62,743 bases of DNA from Bacillota bacterium (lineage in GTDB: Bacteria; Bacillota; Clostridia; Peptostreptococcales; Anaerovoracaceae), in the NCBI GenBank assembly GCA_017459895.1, contig JAFUCA010000032.1:1-62743 (forward strand), written 5' to 3'. A program made the position numbers and the translations under genes. Positions 44,609 through 52,319 of the stretch are shown here, in pieces. A model generated the notes under the pieces. The model made no database searches. It was not told where the DNA came from and saw nothing but the letters and a program-made list of their open reading frames with translations. Position 1 is the first letter of the stretch, and every line of letters begins with the position of its first letter.

Positions 44609-46382
44609 AAAGTTCCTTACTCGAACTATTATGCCTAAAAAAATATTCATTGTTCGAGTGAGTTGTCATATTTGATGGATTGTCCACGTCAGAAAGGCCA
44701 CATTCAAGAAATTCTTGGATGTGGCCTTTTGCTATGTCTATGAGTTTTTCGAGTTTTGATGATTTATTTCTAATAGCATTATTGATTTTAGAAATATCCT
44801 CTTTTATCGGATCTAGCATTTGATCGAATGGCGGTTTGAATGAGAATTCTAAATCGAATTCATGGTCGGCGTCATTTACGATATAGATTTTATTGAAGAT
44901 AGCCTGATTCATTAGTTTCTTTGTTGAGTCGCTTGCATTCCGATATGCCTCTCCGCAATTCTCCATGATATCTAATGTCAACCGGAGATTGTCTGCAATA
45001 TTGTCAAAGGTGGTATTATGCATCTTAATTTCATGGTCTACGGCTGCGAGCTCCTTTGCAATTTTCTTTTGCTCTTCTTTTAGCAGGTCAAGGGGGATTG
45101 CGTCATTATAATGGGCTTCAAGGAGCTTCTTTCTTTTGTTTTCGAGTTTGGCTTTTTCGCCCTTAAGGCCGTCGATCTCTTTATCATACTTTGCCTTTTC
45201 TTTGGATATGATAGTTAAGATCTGTGTTTCTAATAATATACGAACCTCGGAAGGAAGCTGGTAGTCGTCGTATATTCTTTCTATTTTCTTTTCTACGACA
45301 TCGATTAGAACGGCCCGGGTTTTGCAATCTTTCTTTCGTTTACTATGGCGTCCACCGCATACAAAGTATGGATATACTGTTCCGTCTTTTTTCTTTTCGT
45401 TACTTACGATCATGCGCTCGCCGCAGTTTGCACAATAAATGCTTCCCTTCAGGAAGTGCGGATGCTTGAGGTTTCTTTCCCCGTTAAGTCTCGATGTAAG
45501 TATTGATTGTACTTTGTCCCATAATTCCGTATCGACAAGAGCCTCATGGGTTCCTTGATACTCAACGCCTTTATATTTCACGACCCCTTTATAGTACGGA
45601 TTAACGAGAACTTTGTGGAGCGTTTTAAGTGTAATGGGAGTTGATGGTATTTTCGGCGTTGACCTAGTGTTTAGTCCACATGCCGCCAGGTGGTCCGCGA
45701 GATCGGCGACTGTCCAGTTACCGGTTGCGTATTCTTCAAAAGCGAGCTTTATTAACGGCGCACGTTCTGGATCAGTAATCACCGTTCGTTCCTCGCGTCC
45801 CTTTTCGTCGACATATCTGACATTCTGATATCCAATTGGTGCGCGTCCAACGGTACCACCGCTTTTGATTTTCTCGCCCATTCCTTTTTTAACTTCCGTT
45901 GCAAGGTTTTGTGAGTAGAATTCTGCGATGGAACTCATAATGCCATGCAGAAGCATACCTGCCGGAGTGTCGTCGATACTTTCGGATGCAGATACGAGTT
46001 GAACACCGCACTCACGCAATACGCGCATAATGTCGCTATCATCGTCACGGTTACGTGCGAGACGATCGACCTTGTGTACGATTACGTAATCTACCCGATC
46101 GGCATTTTCCTTCACGTATTCAAGCATCGCCTGAAGCTGTGGACGGTCTGCAGATTTGGCTGAAGCACCGCGGTCTACAAATTCTTTGCCGACTATTGCA
46201 CCTAATGTAGCAGCCTTCTTTTTGTTCGCCTCACGTTGCGCCGGGATTGAAAAGCCTTCGTCATGTCCACCACCGCGTTCAGCCTGTCCTCGAGTGGATA
46301 CGCGGAGATATGATACCGCAAACTTGGGAGTCATCGACCCCATAAGCATTTGAGCTGTATCTAACATAGTTGAATTGCTCAT
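44331..46382 (-). CDS. Large serine recombinase (integrase) reading into ssrA antisense
   Basis: 683-codon frame; AGGAGG precedes the ATG. Site-specific integrase: resolvase domain with YLRVSTRGQ (nucleophile Ser), DRLARNRDD, then the recombinase domain (PIGYQNVRYV.., LHKVLVNPYYKGVVKYKG), a zinc ribbon (CANCGERM ... CGGRHSKRKKDC) and a long coiled-coil. About 592 codons belong to the element. The last 90 or so, starting near VEMAGIEPAS, are antisense tmRNA and so are host DNA. The mature C-terminus therefore depends on the integration state. A terminator-like hairpin lies inside the frame at 44693-44730. Confidence 0.9.
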   Translation of the reverse strand: MSNSTMLDTAQMLMGSMTPKFAVSYLRVSTRGQAERGGGHDEGFSIPAQREANKKKAATLGAIVGKEFVDRGASAKSADRPQLQAMLEYVKENADRVDYVIVHKVDRLARNRDDDSDIMRVLRECGVQLVSASESIDDTPAGMLLHGIMSSIAEFYSQNLATEVKKGMGEKIKSGGTVGRAPIGYQNVRYVDEKGREERTVITDPERAPLIKLAFEEYATGNWTVADLADHLAACGLNTRSTPKIPSTPITLKTLHKVLVNPYYKGVVKYKGVEYQGTHEALVDTELWDKVQSILTSRLNGERNLKHPHFLKGSIYCANCGERMIVSNEKKKDGTVYPYFVCGGRHSKRKKDCKTRAVLIDVVEKKIERIYDDYQLPSEVRILLETQILTIISKEKAKYDKEIDGLKGEKAKLENKRKKLLEAHYNDAIPLDLLKEEQKKIAKELAAVDHEIKMHNTTFDNIADNLRLTLDIMENCGEAYRNASDSTKKLMNQAIFNKIYIVNDADHEFDLEFSFKPPFDQMLDPIKEDISKINNAIRNKSSKLEKLIDIAKGHIQEFLECGLSDVDNPSNMTTHSNNEYFFRHNSSSKELLVEMAGIEPASESISSGLSPSAASDLKFRLGKRPEAGYCLSYPVIPLCCREVHIRFPACLTPGLQPTGEPKSARGAELSSKCESVVIFSVCI
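44619..44659. other. Inverted repeat next to the ssrA junction, possible recombinase site
   Basis: ACTCGAAC (44619-44626) and GTTCGAGT (44652-44659), 8-bp perfect arms 25 bases apart, 10 bases inside the element. The position suits an integrase arm site; this is inferred from position only. Confidence 0.4.
44693..44730. terminator. Long perfect-type hairpin inside the integrase frame
   Basis: AAAGGCCACATTCAAGAA pairs with TTCTTGGATGTGGCCTTT (one U-G pair), followed by TTTT on the plus strand. It is 85 bases from the tmRNA end and lies within the open frame of the integrase. It may terminate ssrA transcription or mark the element edge. Confidence 0.6.
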
Positions 46383-46479
46383 AAAGCATTACCTCCTTTC
46401 ATAGGTAGTCATCGCATGATAGCTCTCTTTCGAGCAGAAAGCCAGTCTTTTGCGGATAATTAATGTTTTTTTGTCTTCT

Positions 46480-46508
46480 TTGCCTCTTGGGGCAATCTGT
46501 AATATAAT
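46480..46508 (+). promoter_or_regulatory. Promoter of the zinc-ribbon gene; leaderless arrangement
   Basis: TTGCCT, 17-bp spacer, TATAAT. The ATG at 46517 is 8 bases after the -10, and no ribosome site is present. Confidence 0.7.
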
Positions 46509-46516
46509 TGCTTCAA

Positions 46517-47143
46517 ATGGTTAGCGTTTATAGGTGTCCGTCATGCAAAGATAAAATAAAATATGGGTATAATTACTGCCCGCACTGCGGTGTCGAGTTA
46601 GAATGGGAAGACGACGAGTCCGATACCGAAGATCTGTCGAAACTGAGTAAAGACGAACTTGTCATGGCATATGGTCTAAGTAAATACGTTGACGGTTCGG
46701 CTGCAGGGCCTGCGAAATATGGCGGCGGAGTTGTCGGATATGCTTCTTTACTGCTGTTCACGGGTATGCATAATTTTCTTTATACCGAGTGTTCTGAAAT
46801 TGAACTATGTCATAGTAAGAATAGGCTATATGGTATTGCCCCCAATAAAGATCGCGACGAGATCAATGTTGACTTAAAAGAAATATCAGTTGATTATAAT
46901 CCGGTATCTGGTAGCGATTTTGGCACGTTCATCATTAAGATTCCTAGTAAAGAAAAGGTATATACGTATCCTTATGTTTATATGCCTAATCTGTTGTATA
47001 AATCTATAATGTCGGCTAAGTCTGGGAAATTTGATAAGTCAATTTATCAGTCAGGACTAAAAGATTTGTCTCAGAAATCCGAGTCTACTGAAGCCGAGAA
47101 AGAACCTGACGATGACGAATTTGATGATTTTGACGATTTATAA
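46517..47143 (+). CDS. Zinc-ribbon protein of unknown function, divergent from the integrase
   Basis: 208 aa from the ATG at 46517. N-terminal zinc ribbon CPSCKDKIKYGYNYCPHCG, an acidic linker, a middle domain with a possible hydrophobic hairpin (YGGGVVGYASLLLFTG), and a strongly acidic C-terminus ending in repeated D/E/F. The only gene in the left arm read rightward. AT-rich codon use. No known family recognised. Confidence 0.7.
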   Translation: MVSVYRCPSCKDKIKYGYNYCPHCGVELEWEDDESDTEDLSKLSKDELVMAYGLSKYVDGSAAGPAKYGGGVVGYASLLLFTGMHNFLYTECSEIELCHSKNRLYGIAPNKDRDEINVDLKEISVDYNPVSGSDFGTFIIKIPSKEKVYTYPYVYMPNLLYKSIMSAKSGKFDKSIYQSGLKDLSQKSESTEAEKEPDDDEFDDFDDL

Positions 47144-47144
47144 A

Positions 47145-47172
47145 AAAGCCAGTCCCAACCGGGGCTGGCTTT
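47145..47172 (-). terminator. Hairpin terminator, copy 1
   Basis: 12-base arms AAAGCCAGTCCC / GGGGCTGGCTTT with loop AACC; six T's follow on the minus strand. It ends the DUF4314 gene at 47182. Near-identical to the hairpin at 47463-47490. Confidence 0.8.
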
Positions 47173-47181
47173 GGTTGGAAA

Positions 47182-47418
47182 TTAATCAATTACCCGAAAG
47201 ACGTCGTCATCGTATATTAGGTTGCAAAAACATCCATTATCCCATGTGACGGATATATTGGCATTGTTGTCAATATGCATGATGGTGCCTTGATCGCCAA
47301 ATACTAAATCTGCCCGGCATGGGTCATATAAAGATATCAGTTCAATGCGAGTTCCTTCGGGATACTTCTCACGAAGCCGTCTTATAAATGCGTTTGTGTA
47401 AACTCTGTTGTAATACAT
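47182..47418 (-). CDS. DUF4314-like small protein (copy 1)
   Basis: 78 aa. Pattern REKYPEGTRIELISLYDPC, GDQGTIMHIDNN and ISVTWDNG matches the DUF4314 family (SH3-like small proteins common in Firmicute conjugative elements; function unknown). AAGGTGG ribosome site. Paralogue of the next gene. Each copy has its own terminator hairpin. Confidence 0.8.
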   Translation of the reverse strand: MYYNRVYTNAFIRRLREKYPEGTRIELISLYDPCRADLVFGDQGTIMHIDNNANISVTWDNGCFCNLIYDDDVFRVID

Positions 47419-47462
47419 TTAGTCCACCTTGTTTCGTGATAGGAATTAGCCGTTATCTTGAA

Positions 47463-47490
47463 AAAGCCAGTCCCAACCGGGGCTGGCTTT
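47463..47490 (-). terminator. Hairpin terminator, copy 2
   Basis: Same arms and loop as at 47145-47172, with five T's on the minus strand; ends the DUF4314 gene at 47501. Confidence 0.8.
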
Positions 47491-47500
47491 AGTTAGAAAA

Positions 47501-47731
47501 TCACAGCTTCCGGACATGATCGACTCTATACACAACGCCAAGCGTTGAACCGTTGTCCCAGTCTACGAATACTGTTCCAGTATCATCGACGCAGGATACG
47601 GTTCCCCGATCGCCGGGCTTTAATGCCGTATATGGATCATTCATGCGAATCAACTCTACGCGAGTTCCTTTTGGGTATGTGTCGCGTAGATATTTAACGA
47701 TTGCATGGCTCGGGAATTGATTATTTCTCAT
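47501..47731 (-). CDS. DUF4314-like small protein (copy 2)
   Basis: 76 aa: YLRDTYPKGTRVELIRMNDP, GDRGTVSCVDDTG, VFVDWDNGSTLGV. Closer to the family consensus than copy 1. Its start overlaps the end of the 265-aa gene by 11 bases, so translation is coupled. The gene plus hairpin unit seems to have been duplicated in tandem. Confidence 0.82.
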   Translation of the reverse strand: MRNNQFPSHAIVKYLRDTYPKGTRVELIRMNDPYTALKPGDRGTVSCVDDTGTVFVDWDNGSTLGVVYRVDHVRKL

Positions 47732-48518
47732 TATTTACACCACTCCTTTCATCGCGCATTACTTCATATGGAATATCTTGAAAAGCATCATATTCCTCTT
47801 CAGAAGGTGCGGAGCTATTGGAATTATCGGGCATCTCGCGCCGTTCTGGCGCGTGTCCGGCCTTCCAGCTGCAGTTTCCGGATAAGTCCCGGAGCAGGAT
47901 TTTCCTTGCCTGTTTGTACTCGTCACCGACGAATCCTAAACGAACCAAGAATAGGCGCATGGCATATTTAAGGTTCTCTTGCGGTCGTTCGACGGGCGAG
48001 ATGCGTTTCTGCTCACAAGCTGTTTTAGCAAGAGCCGAAATAAGCTTCGTGTAAGCGTCAGCTTCGCCATCAACTCCGCTGATCGTGAACCAAGGAAAGT
48101 ATATTTTATCCTCATATTCTTCGATCTGAAGCTCACGAGCTCCAAGAGCGGCTTTGAGGAGCGTCTCTTTAGATTTAACGAGACTACAAAGCCTAATGAG
48201 AGAATCCTCCGTAAACATAGATTTCGGCAATGATACGACAAACAACATTAAATTTGTGCCGGTGTGTTCAAAGCCTTTCTCTTTAAGCTTCACGATAATC
48301 TGCTCAGCGATTTCTTTAGTACAGCTTTCCGGACAAATTATTGCGCCAATTTTAGTGACGACGTAATTGCCCACTTCATAACTGAAGGTAGGAGCTCCCA
48401 TATATTTGGGCTCCCATAAGAGGATTTCGCCAAGTGCTTTGACGAGTTCTTTTCTGCGTGGCCCTTCTACATCGTAATAAATGCGAATGGTTGGACCTTC
48501 ATCAATAAAGCTCTTCAT
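47721..48518 (-). CDS. 'Virulence-related'-type protein sharing a C-terminal module with the amidoligase
   Basis: 265 aa. The N-terminal part (IRIYYDVEGPRRKELVKALG, KYMGAPTFSYEVGNYVV) matches a family found in Clostridia mobile elements and often named virulence protein without evidence. Around residues 190-230 lies AMRLFLVRLGFVGDEYKQAR... LSGNCSW, and the same module ends the amidoligase at 50571-51551 (about 20 of 40 aligned residues identical). The shared module suggests a common partner or location. Function unknown. Confidence 0.72.
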   Translation of the reverse strand: MKSFIDEGPTIRIYYDVEGPRRKELVKALGEILLWEPKYMGAPTFSYEVGNYVVTKIGAIICPESCTKEIAEQIIVKLKEKGFEHTGTNLMLFVVSLPKSMFTEDSLIRLCSLVKSKETLLKAALGARELQIEEYEDKIYFPWFTISGVDGEADAYTKLISALAKTACEQKRISPVERPQENLKYAMRLFLVRLGFVGDEYKQARKILLRDLSGNCSWKAGHAPERREMPDNSNSSAPSEEEYDAFQDIPYEVMRDERSGVNNEK

Positions 48519-48772
48519 TACTTACTTCCTCCATCGTATTCATAAAGCAAGATCTCAAGCGCGGCTTCGGCAGCTATGCAGGTAGGTCGTATATCCCAGC
48601 CGCGATCATAGTTACAGGCAATCTGGCCTTCGATCTTCAACATGAGTTTAGATATTCGGCCATTATTAATTCCAAACTTACTCGGGTTCTTGTAATGCTT
48701 AACCCAGTAATGCACGGCGGTAGGTTTCCCAGCTATACTAGCCGGAACACCGATTACTCCTTCTGACCACAT
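48518..48772 (-). CDS. Small mobile-element protein (SefGINNGRISKL family)
   Basis: 84 aa. The stretch PSKFGINNGRISKLMLK and NYDRGWDIRPT is typical of a widespread small protein family in Firmicute phages and conjugative elements (I believe DUF7678, not certain). Its stop overlaps the next start by one base. No function known. Confidence 0.7.
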   Translation of the reverse strand: MWSEGVIGVPASIAGKPTAVHYWVKHYKNPSKFGINNGRISKLMLKIEGQIACNYDRGWDIRPTCIAAEAALEILLYEYDGGSK

Positions 48773-48787
48773 ATTTGCTCCTTTCTG

Positions 48788-48964
48788 TTATTGATCTTTA
48801 TGGTCGTCACATTCATCACTCGAAGTGTGATAGAAAGCAAGTCCTTTGCGGAATAATCTGAGGAAATCTCGAATTGTACCGTGTTTAGGGTGCCCGCCGG
48901 AGATTTTAGGTCTCCGGCGACGCTTTAAGTAATTGCCTAGAAATATTATCTTTGACGTTTTACT
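48788..48964 (-). other. Open frame without a standard start, possible gene remnant
   Basis: 58 sense codons run between stops and read like protein (HPKHGTIRDFLRLFRKGLAF, then YHTSSDECDDH), but no ATG, GTG or TTG is present in the frame. Either a 5'-truncated remnant or a gene using a rare start after the AGGTGA at 48965. Uncertain. Confidence 0.3.
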
Positions 48965-49226
48965 TCACCTCGCTTCTGGCAAATAGCGTTCCACCTTGAT
49001 AGCTTCCAAACTCGGAGTTCACATCGTGAATGAGCGAGGATAAATGATCAATGACGTCGGTAATACATTCATGGTGAGCTAAACACCATTCTTCAAGCAG
49101 CATGCAGTAGAATGCGCCAAAGGCTGGATAATCCAGACGATTAGTCTTTGGCGATAAATCGGATAAAATATCCGCAGCATAGCTTAAACTAGGACAGATA
49201 CTCATTAACATTTCTTCCATAGGCAT
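48960..49226 (-). CDS. Small hypothetical protein
   Basis: 88 aa, helical, acidic. The middle MLLEEWCLAHHECITDVIDH and end GGTLFARSE resemble LIELWCDEYGEDVDSCIQQ and GVFFVTD of the 84-aa protein at 49452-49706, so the two may be paralogues. Start overlaps the DUF5049 stop (TAATG). No family named. Confidence 0.62.
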   Translation of the reverse strand: MPMEEMLMSICPSLSYAADILSDLSPKTNRLDYPAFGAFYCMLLEEWCLAHHECITDVIDHLSSLIHDVNSEFGSYQGGTLFARSEVK

Positions 49227-49432
49227 TAATCCTCCTTATCTTCATCAGCCATCGGAGCTTCCCCGGTCATAATAAAATTCCAATATTCCCGGCTGTTCTC
49301 CTCAAGGTAAATAACGAGTTCAAAGTAATTTTCGCGATTAGCGATCCACTGTACGGTGCGGGTGTCCAGCATATTGGTTTCGCCGGAGTCCCGAATAGCC
49401 ATAATCTGTTCCTTGATTTTTTTAGTCATCAT
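49226..49432 (-). CDS. DUF5049-like small protein
   Basis: 68 aa. KIKEQIMAIRDSGETNMLDT and VQWIANRENYFELVIYLEE match the DUF5049 family of phage and mobile-element proteins, function unknown. Translationally coupled with the following gene. Confidence 0.82.
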   Translation of the reverse strand: MMTKKIKEQIMAIRDSGETNMLDTRTVQWIANRENYFELVIYLEENSREYWNFIMTGEAPMADEDKED

Positions 49433-49451
49433 AGTTCTTCACCTTTTCCTT

Positions 49452-49706
49452 TCATGAGGGCTTGACGATATCTGTTACAAAGAAGACACCTCTGTTGTTT
49501 GACGAGGCGAGGTCTTGGATCTGCTGAATGCAGGAATCGACATCCTCGCCATATTCGTCACACCAGAGTTCAATGAGCGAGCAGATGAGTTGCTGAAAAT
49601 ATGGCTTTCTCAGGCCATTCAGCACTGGCGACATATCGCCAGCAAAGCATTCTACGATATAAGCGAGCTTATCATTGCTGAGTTCTAATACAATAGGATC
49701 AACCAT
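49452..49706 (-). CDS. Small hypothetical protein upstream of DUF5049 gene
   Basis: 84 aa, helical. Its start overlaps the end of the GGCT-like gene by 8 bases. Possible paralogue of the 88-aa protein at 48960. No recognised domain. Confidence 0.62.
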   Translation of the reverse strand: MVDPIVLELSNDKLAYIVECFAGDMSPVLNGLRKPYFQQLICSLIELWCDEYGEDVDSCIQQIQDLASSNNRGVFFVTDIVKPS

Positions 49707-50163
49707 AAAGCTTTACCTCCACACAGTTTTCTGCGACTGCCTGATGCAGCAGCTTAGGATCAAAACCGGCATTTATATATCCTTCACGAATCGTTTCAAA
49801 ATAGGGTTCGGAAGGCTGTCCGTAGATCATCTTTTCACTGTTCATGATGTAAATCATGGCAGAAAAAGTTTTCTTGCCGAGTTTGATCTTCATCGTTTCC
49901 TTACGGTAAAGGCGCGGATAACCTTCATAGGCATCCAAGCTCTGTTCGTCATCCGGACAGATCTCCCAAATGGTTACAGGAACCAGATCGTCGGGCGACG
50001 GTTCGATTGTTGCGACAGCGCCGTAGTGGCTACCCATAAAGCGGAGCCGGTGGCCTTCCAAGTACATATTGGTAACTACCTTCGCGGTCGGGCAGCGACG
50101 CTGCATCTGACCAATGTTCATGTTGGAACCATAGGCGATATATAACTTAGTGTTCTTCTGCAT
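49699..50163 (-). CDS. Gamma-glutamylcyclotransferase-like (GGCT/AIG2) protein
   Basis: 154 aa. YIAYGSNMNIGQMQRRCP is the signature substrate loop, and DAYEGYPRLYRKE contains the catalytic Glu. GGCT-fold enzymes release 5-oxoproline from gamma-glutamyl amides. Published comparative genomics pairs amidoligases with such cyclotransferases, and an amidoligase lies two genes upstream here. The likely job is to undo or trim a gamma-glutamyl-type linkage; substrate unknown. Confidence 0.88.
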   Translation of the reverse strand: MQKNTKLYIAYGSNMNIGQMQRRCPTAKVVTNMYLEGHRLRFMGSHYGAVATIEPSPDDLVPVTIWEICPDDEQSLDAYEGYPRLYRKETMKIKLGKKTFSAMIYIMNSEKMIYGQPSEPYFETIREGYINAGFDPKLLHQAVAENCVEVKLYG

Positions 50164-50176
50164 ATATTTCTCCTTA

Positions 50177-50596
50177 TTAAGCCAGGCGGATCAGACCGCC
50201 ACTATTTGTACGACGAACTACAATACTGCCCATATCTGAACAGATAGGATTGTCCTGATTAATAGTCCAGGTCAGAACATAACCATCCGACAGGTCTTTT
50301 CTGACAAGTTCCCATTCATCTTCGTAATTATCTACAAAGAGTAATGAGTCCAGCCAACCAAATGAGGACGGCGTACGGACTACCAGATATACAAGGTCAT
50401 CCCATTGCTGTTCAAATTCGCGGATCTGCTGTTTGAGAAGCAGATCGTCAAGAGGAGTAATTGCTCCGGTGATCCCGGAACAGCTCATGACGATATCTTT
50501 TTTCTTAAACAATTCAATGACATCAGAGTTAACGCCAAGGATCTTCATCCAGCGGACAGCCTCGGCTTTCTTAACTTCGCGTTTCACTTTCGGCAT
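50177..50596 (-). CDS. Hypothetical protein between amidoligase and GGCT
   Basis: 139 aa. N-terminal basic helix (KVKREVKKAEAVRWMKIL), middle DLLLKQQIREFEQQWDDLVY, then a beta-rich part (YLVVRTPSSFGWLDSLLFVD, TWTINQDNP). Its start overlaps the amidoligase end by 26 bases and it sits 13 bases before GGCT, so it is probably part of the same function. Could be a substrate or immunity-type partner. Not recognised. Confidence 0.68.
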   Translation of the reverse strand: MPKVKREVKKAEAVRWMKILGVNSDVIELFKKKDIVMSCSGITGAITPLDDLLLKQQIREFEQQWDDLVYLVVRTPSSFGWLDSLLFVDNYEDEWELVRKDLSDGYVLTWTINQDNPICSDMGSIVVRRTNSGGLIRLA

Positions 50597-51551
50597 TCTC
50601 TACCTCCGTTTCCTCAGAATGTTCTGGCTTATTACGATGGCTGCGGCAGTTTTCTTTACTGCCATAACGCCATGCGGCATTGCCGTCTAAGTGTTCATAA
50701 AGATGTTTGCGACAGGACTTGAATTCTTCACCAATAAAGCCGATCCGGTTAAGATAGACTCGCATGGCGAACTTTTCGTTCTCCTCCTGAACTTTGCGGT
50801 AACTTGCGCTTTTTTGAGAAAGCGCCTGGTGATTCATCGCCAGTGCGAACACGATATACGCACGAACTTTTCCAGCATGTAATTCGCTGTTAAAGCCACG
50901 CAGTTCGATCGTGTGATTCCCGTGGAAGAAGCAATGCAAGTTGAGAAAGTGATAGCGGCTGTCATGGTAGTGACCATTCCGGTTACCGCCATAACCCGCG
51001 TACCAGATATTCTCAAGTTGGGCGAAAGTTTTTGGTTTGGTGCTATTCATACGTTCAACCAAATACGCGTCCATTTTCTTACAGTAGCTCATACGTCCGG
51101 GTTCAATTTGAAGCGCCTTATAGAAAAGGTCGTTTCGACTTGCGATGAGATTAATGAAGTTACGGATAGATCTTGGGGTGTGTGGAGCGCCATCGAGATG
51201 GATATGGATGCCGCAAGTACTGTTTGTCATGCCGCCAGCTTTACGCAAGCGGCGAACAATGTCTTGCATAGCATTAATATCTTCCCGATAGGTAAGGATG
51301 GGACTGACGAGTTCGCAGGAGTATTCACTTCCGGCGGACCGGCTGCGCCTTCCTTCGTGTCTGCGACAGGAAATACTGCTGTCGTACATGATCTTCCAGT
51401 TCCGTCCATCGGCAGGGGTTACAACATAGGTGTCATAGTAGTCATGAAGACGAGAGTATTCGCAATCAAAATACTTACTAACAACTTCTGCAGCCTGCTG
51501 ACGTGTGATTCCGGTAAATTCGATCTCGATGCCGAACTTACTTGATAACAT
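50571..51551 (-). CDS. Putative amidoligase (COOH-NH2 ligase, glutamine-synthetase-like fold)
   Basis: 326 aa from the ATG at 51551; the frame extends upstream to 51737 but without a ribosome site. Key parts of the Amidoligase_2 family: FGIEIEFTG (metal-binding Glu pair) near residue 6, STCGIHIHLDG, and HFLNLHCFFHGNHTIELRG with the late Arg. Such enzymes are predicted to form amide bonds between a carboxylate and an amine using ATP. The C-terminus carries an extra module also found in the 265-aa protein at 47721. It forms a unit with the 139-aa and GGCT genes. Confidence 0.88.
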   Translation of the reverse strand: MLSSKFGIEIEFTGITRQQAAEVVSKYFDCEYSRLHDYYDTYVVTPADGRNWKIMYDSSISCRRHEGRRSRSAGSEYSCELVSPILTYREDINAMQDIVRRLRKAGGMTNSTCGIHIHLDGAPHTPRSIRNFINLIASRNDLFYKALQIEPGRMSYCKKMDAYLVERMNSTKPKTFAQLENIWYAGYGGNRNGHYHDSRYHFLNLHCFFHGNHTIELRGFNSELHAGKVRAYIVFALAMNHQALSQKSASYRKVQEENEKFAMRVYLNRIGFIGEEFKSCRKHLYEHLDGNAAWRYGSKENCRSHRNKPEHSEETEVENAESETRS

Positions 51552-51798
51552 TTCTGTTTCGGACCTCCTTTCATAATGTGCGGTACACAATAGAGGTCTC
51601 TGCGGTACACGCAGAGATTCCTCTACGTGTACTTGAAACAGTTGGAGTGGTGATAAATTGTAAAGGTGCTTTTCCGGGGGTGGGGCCGGAAATATTTGAC
51701 CGCTTTTAGCGAATATCTGTGTACCAGATCCTCGCAAGGAACCAATCAGGTGCGGTGTGTTTTATATTTGATTGGCTCCAGAACGAGAGTCTGATAGA

Positions 51799-51969
51799 TT
51801 ATGTTTGTGTTGGGCTATTAGACTCTGTGGTTTGTTCTTTCGCCATGCTTTTGGCGATCTCAATCAGTGCCTGACAGAGTTTTTCTATATCTACTTGTTC
51901 GCGGAATTCGGGAACAACGCGAACGTTGTCTGATTTCATTTTTCTTCCGCGAGGACTTTTATCTTTCAC
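51799..51969 (-). CDS. Small basic/acidic protein (56 aa)
   Basis: GTG start at 51969 with AGAAAGGAG 7 bases upstream. Basic N-terminus (KDKSPRGRKMKSDN), the segment VRVVPEFREQVDIEKLCQAL and a helical IEIAKSMAKEQ. Small proteins of this look accompany the replication-relaxation genes of Clostridia elements. Function unknown. Confidence 0.65.
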   Translation of the reverse strand: MKDKSPRGRKMKSDNVRVVPEFREQVDIEKLCQALIEIAKSMAKEQTTESNSPTQT

Positions 51970-52004
51970 GTTGTTCTCCTTTCTGGAAGTATTTGAATGT
52001 TACT

Positions 52005-52032
52005 GGCTCAAAGGCCTGGGACATGTAAGCCG
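52005..52032 (+). repeat. Element repeat R, copy 1
   Basis: 28-base unit AAGGCCTGGGACATGTAAGC plus flanks, matched in reverse orientation at 52650-52677 (25 of 28). Together they bracket two small paralogous genes. Related shorter versions lie at 52953-52977 and 53041-53066. Confidence 0.75.
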
Positions 52033-52067
52033 AGCTACGCTTACGATCCTGTTAGTGCAAGCCTAAG

Positions 52068-52319
52068 TCAGGAGTTTTGAGTTTTATTTGCTTTTTTCTG
52101 TCCACGACGTTCTATGCTTTCACAATAAGCATGAAGTTCCATGGCAAATTCTTCGATGGGCTCCGTCATACTTTCTGGCGTAGCACCGTGTTTAACTGCG
52201 GCGTCTATGACTCTACGGGCTCGTTCAAAGTCTTCATCAAGAAGTCTGAGCACCATATCGAAAGACTCGTAGATTTCAGTCAGCTCAATCACGTTCCAAT
52301 CGATTTCCTTATTCGTCAT
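52068..52319 (-). CDS. Small helical protein (copy 1 of a pair)
   Basis: 83 aa from the ATG at 52319 (AGGAGG upstream). Acidic and helical; ARRVIDAAVKHGATPESMTE and FAMELHAYCE align with parts of the next protein, so the two are paralogues. Starts overlap by 11 bases. Unknown function. Confidence 0.62.
   Translation of the reverse strand: MTNKEIDWNVIELTEIYESFDMVLRLLDEDFERARRVIDAAVKHGATPESMTEPIEEFAMELHAYCESIERRGQKKANKTQNS

Noticed and set aside
49117-49127. A copy of the dispersed 11-mer in the mobile element
   Set aside because: It is CCAAAGGCTGG, one mismatch at the first base, so it was not counted as exact.
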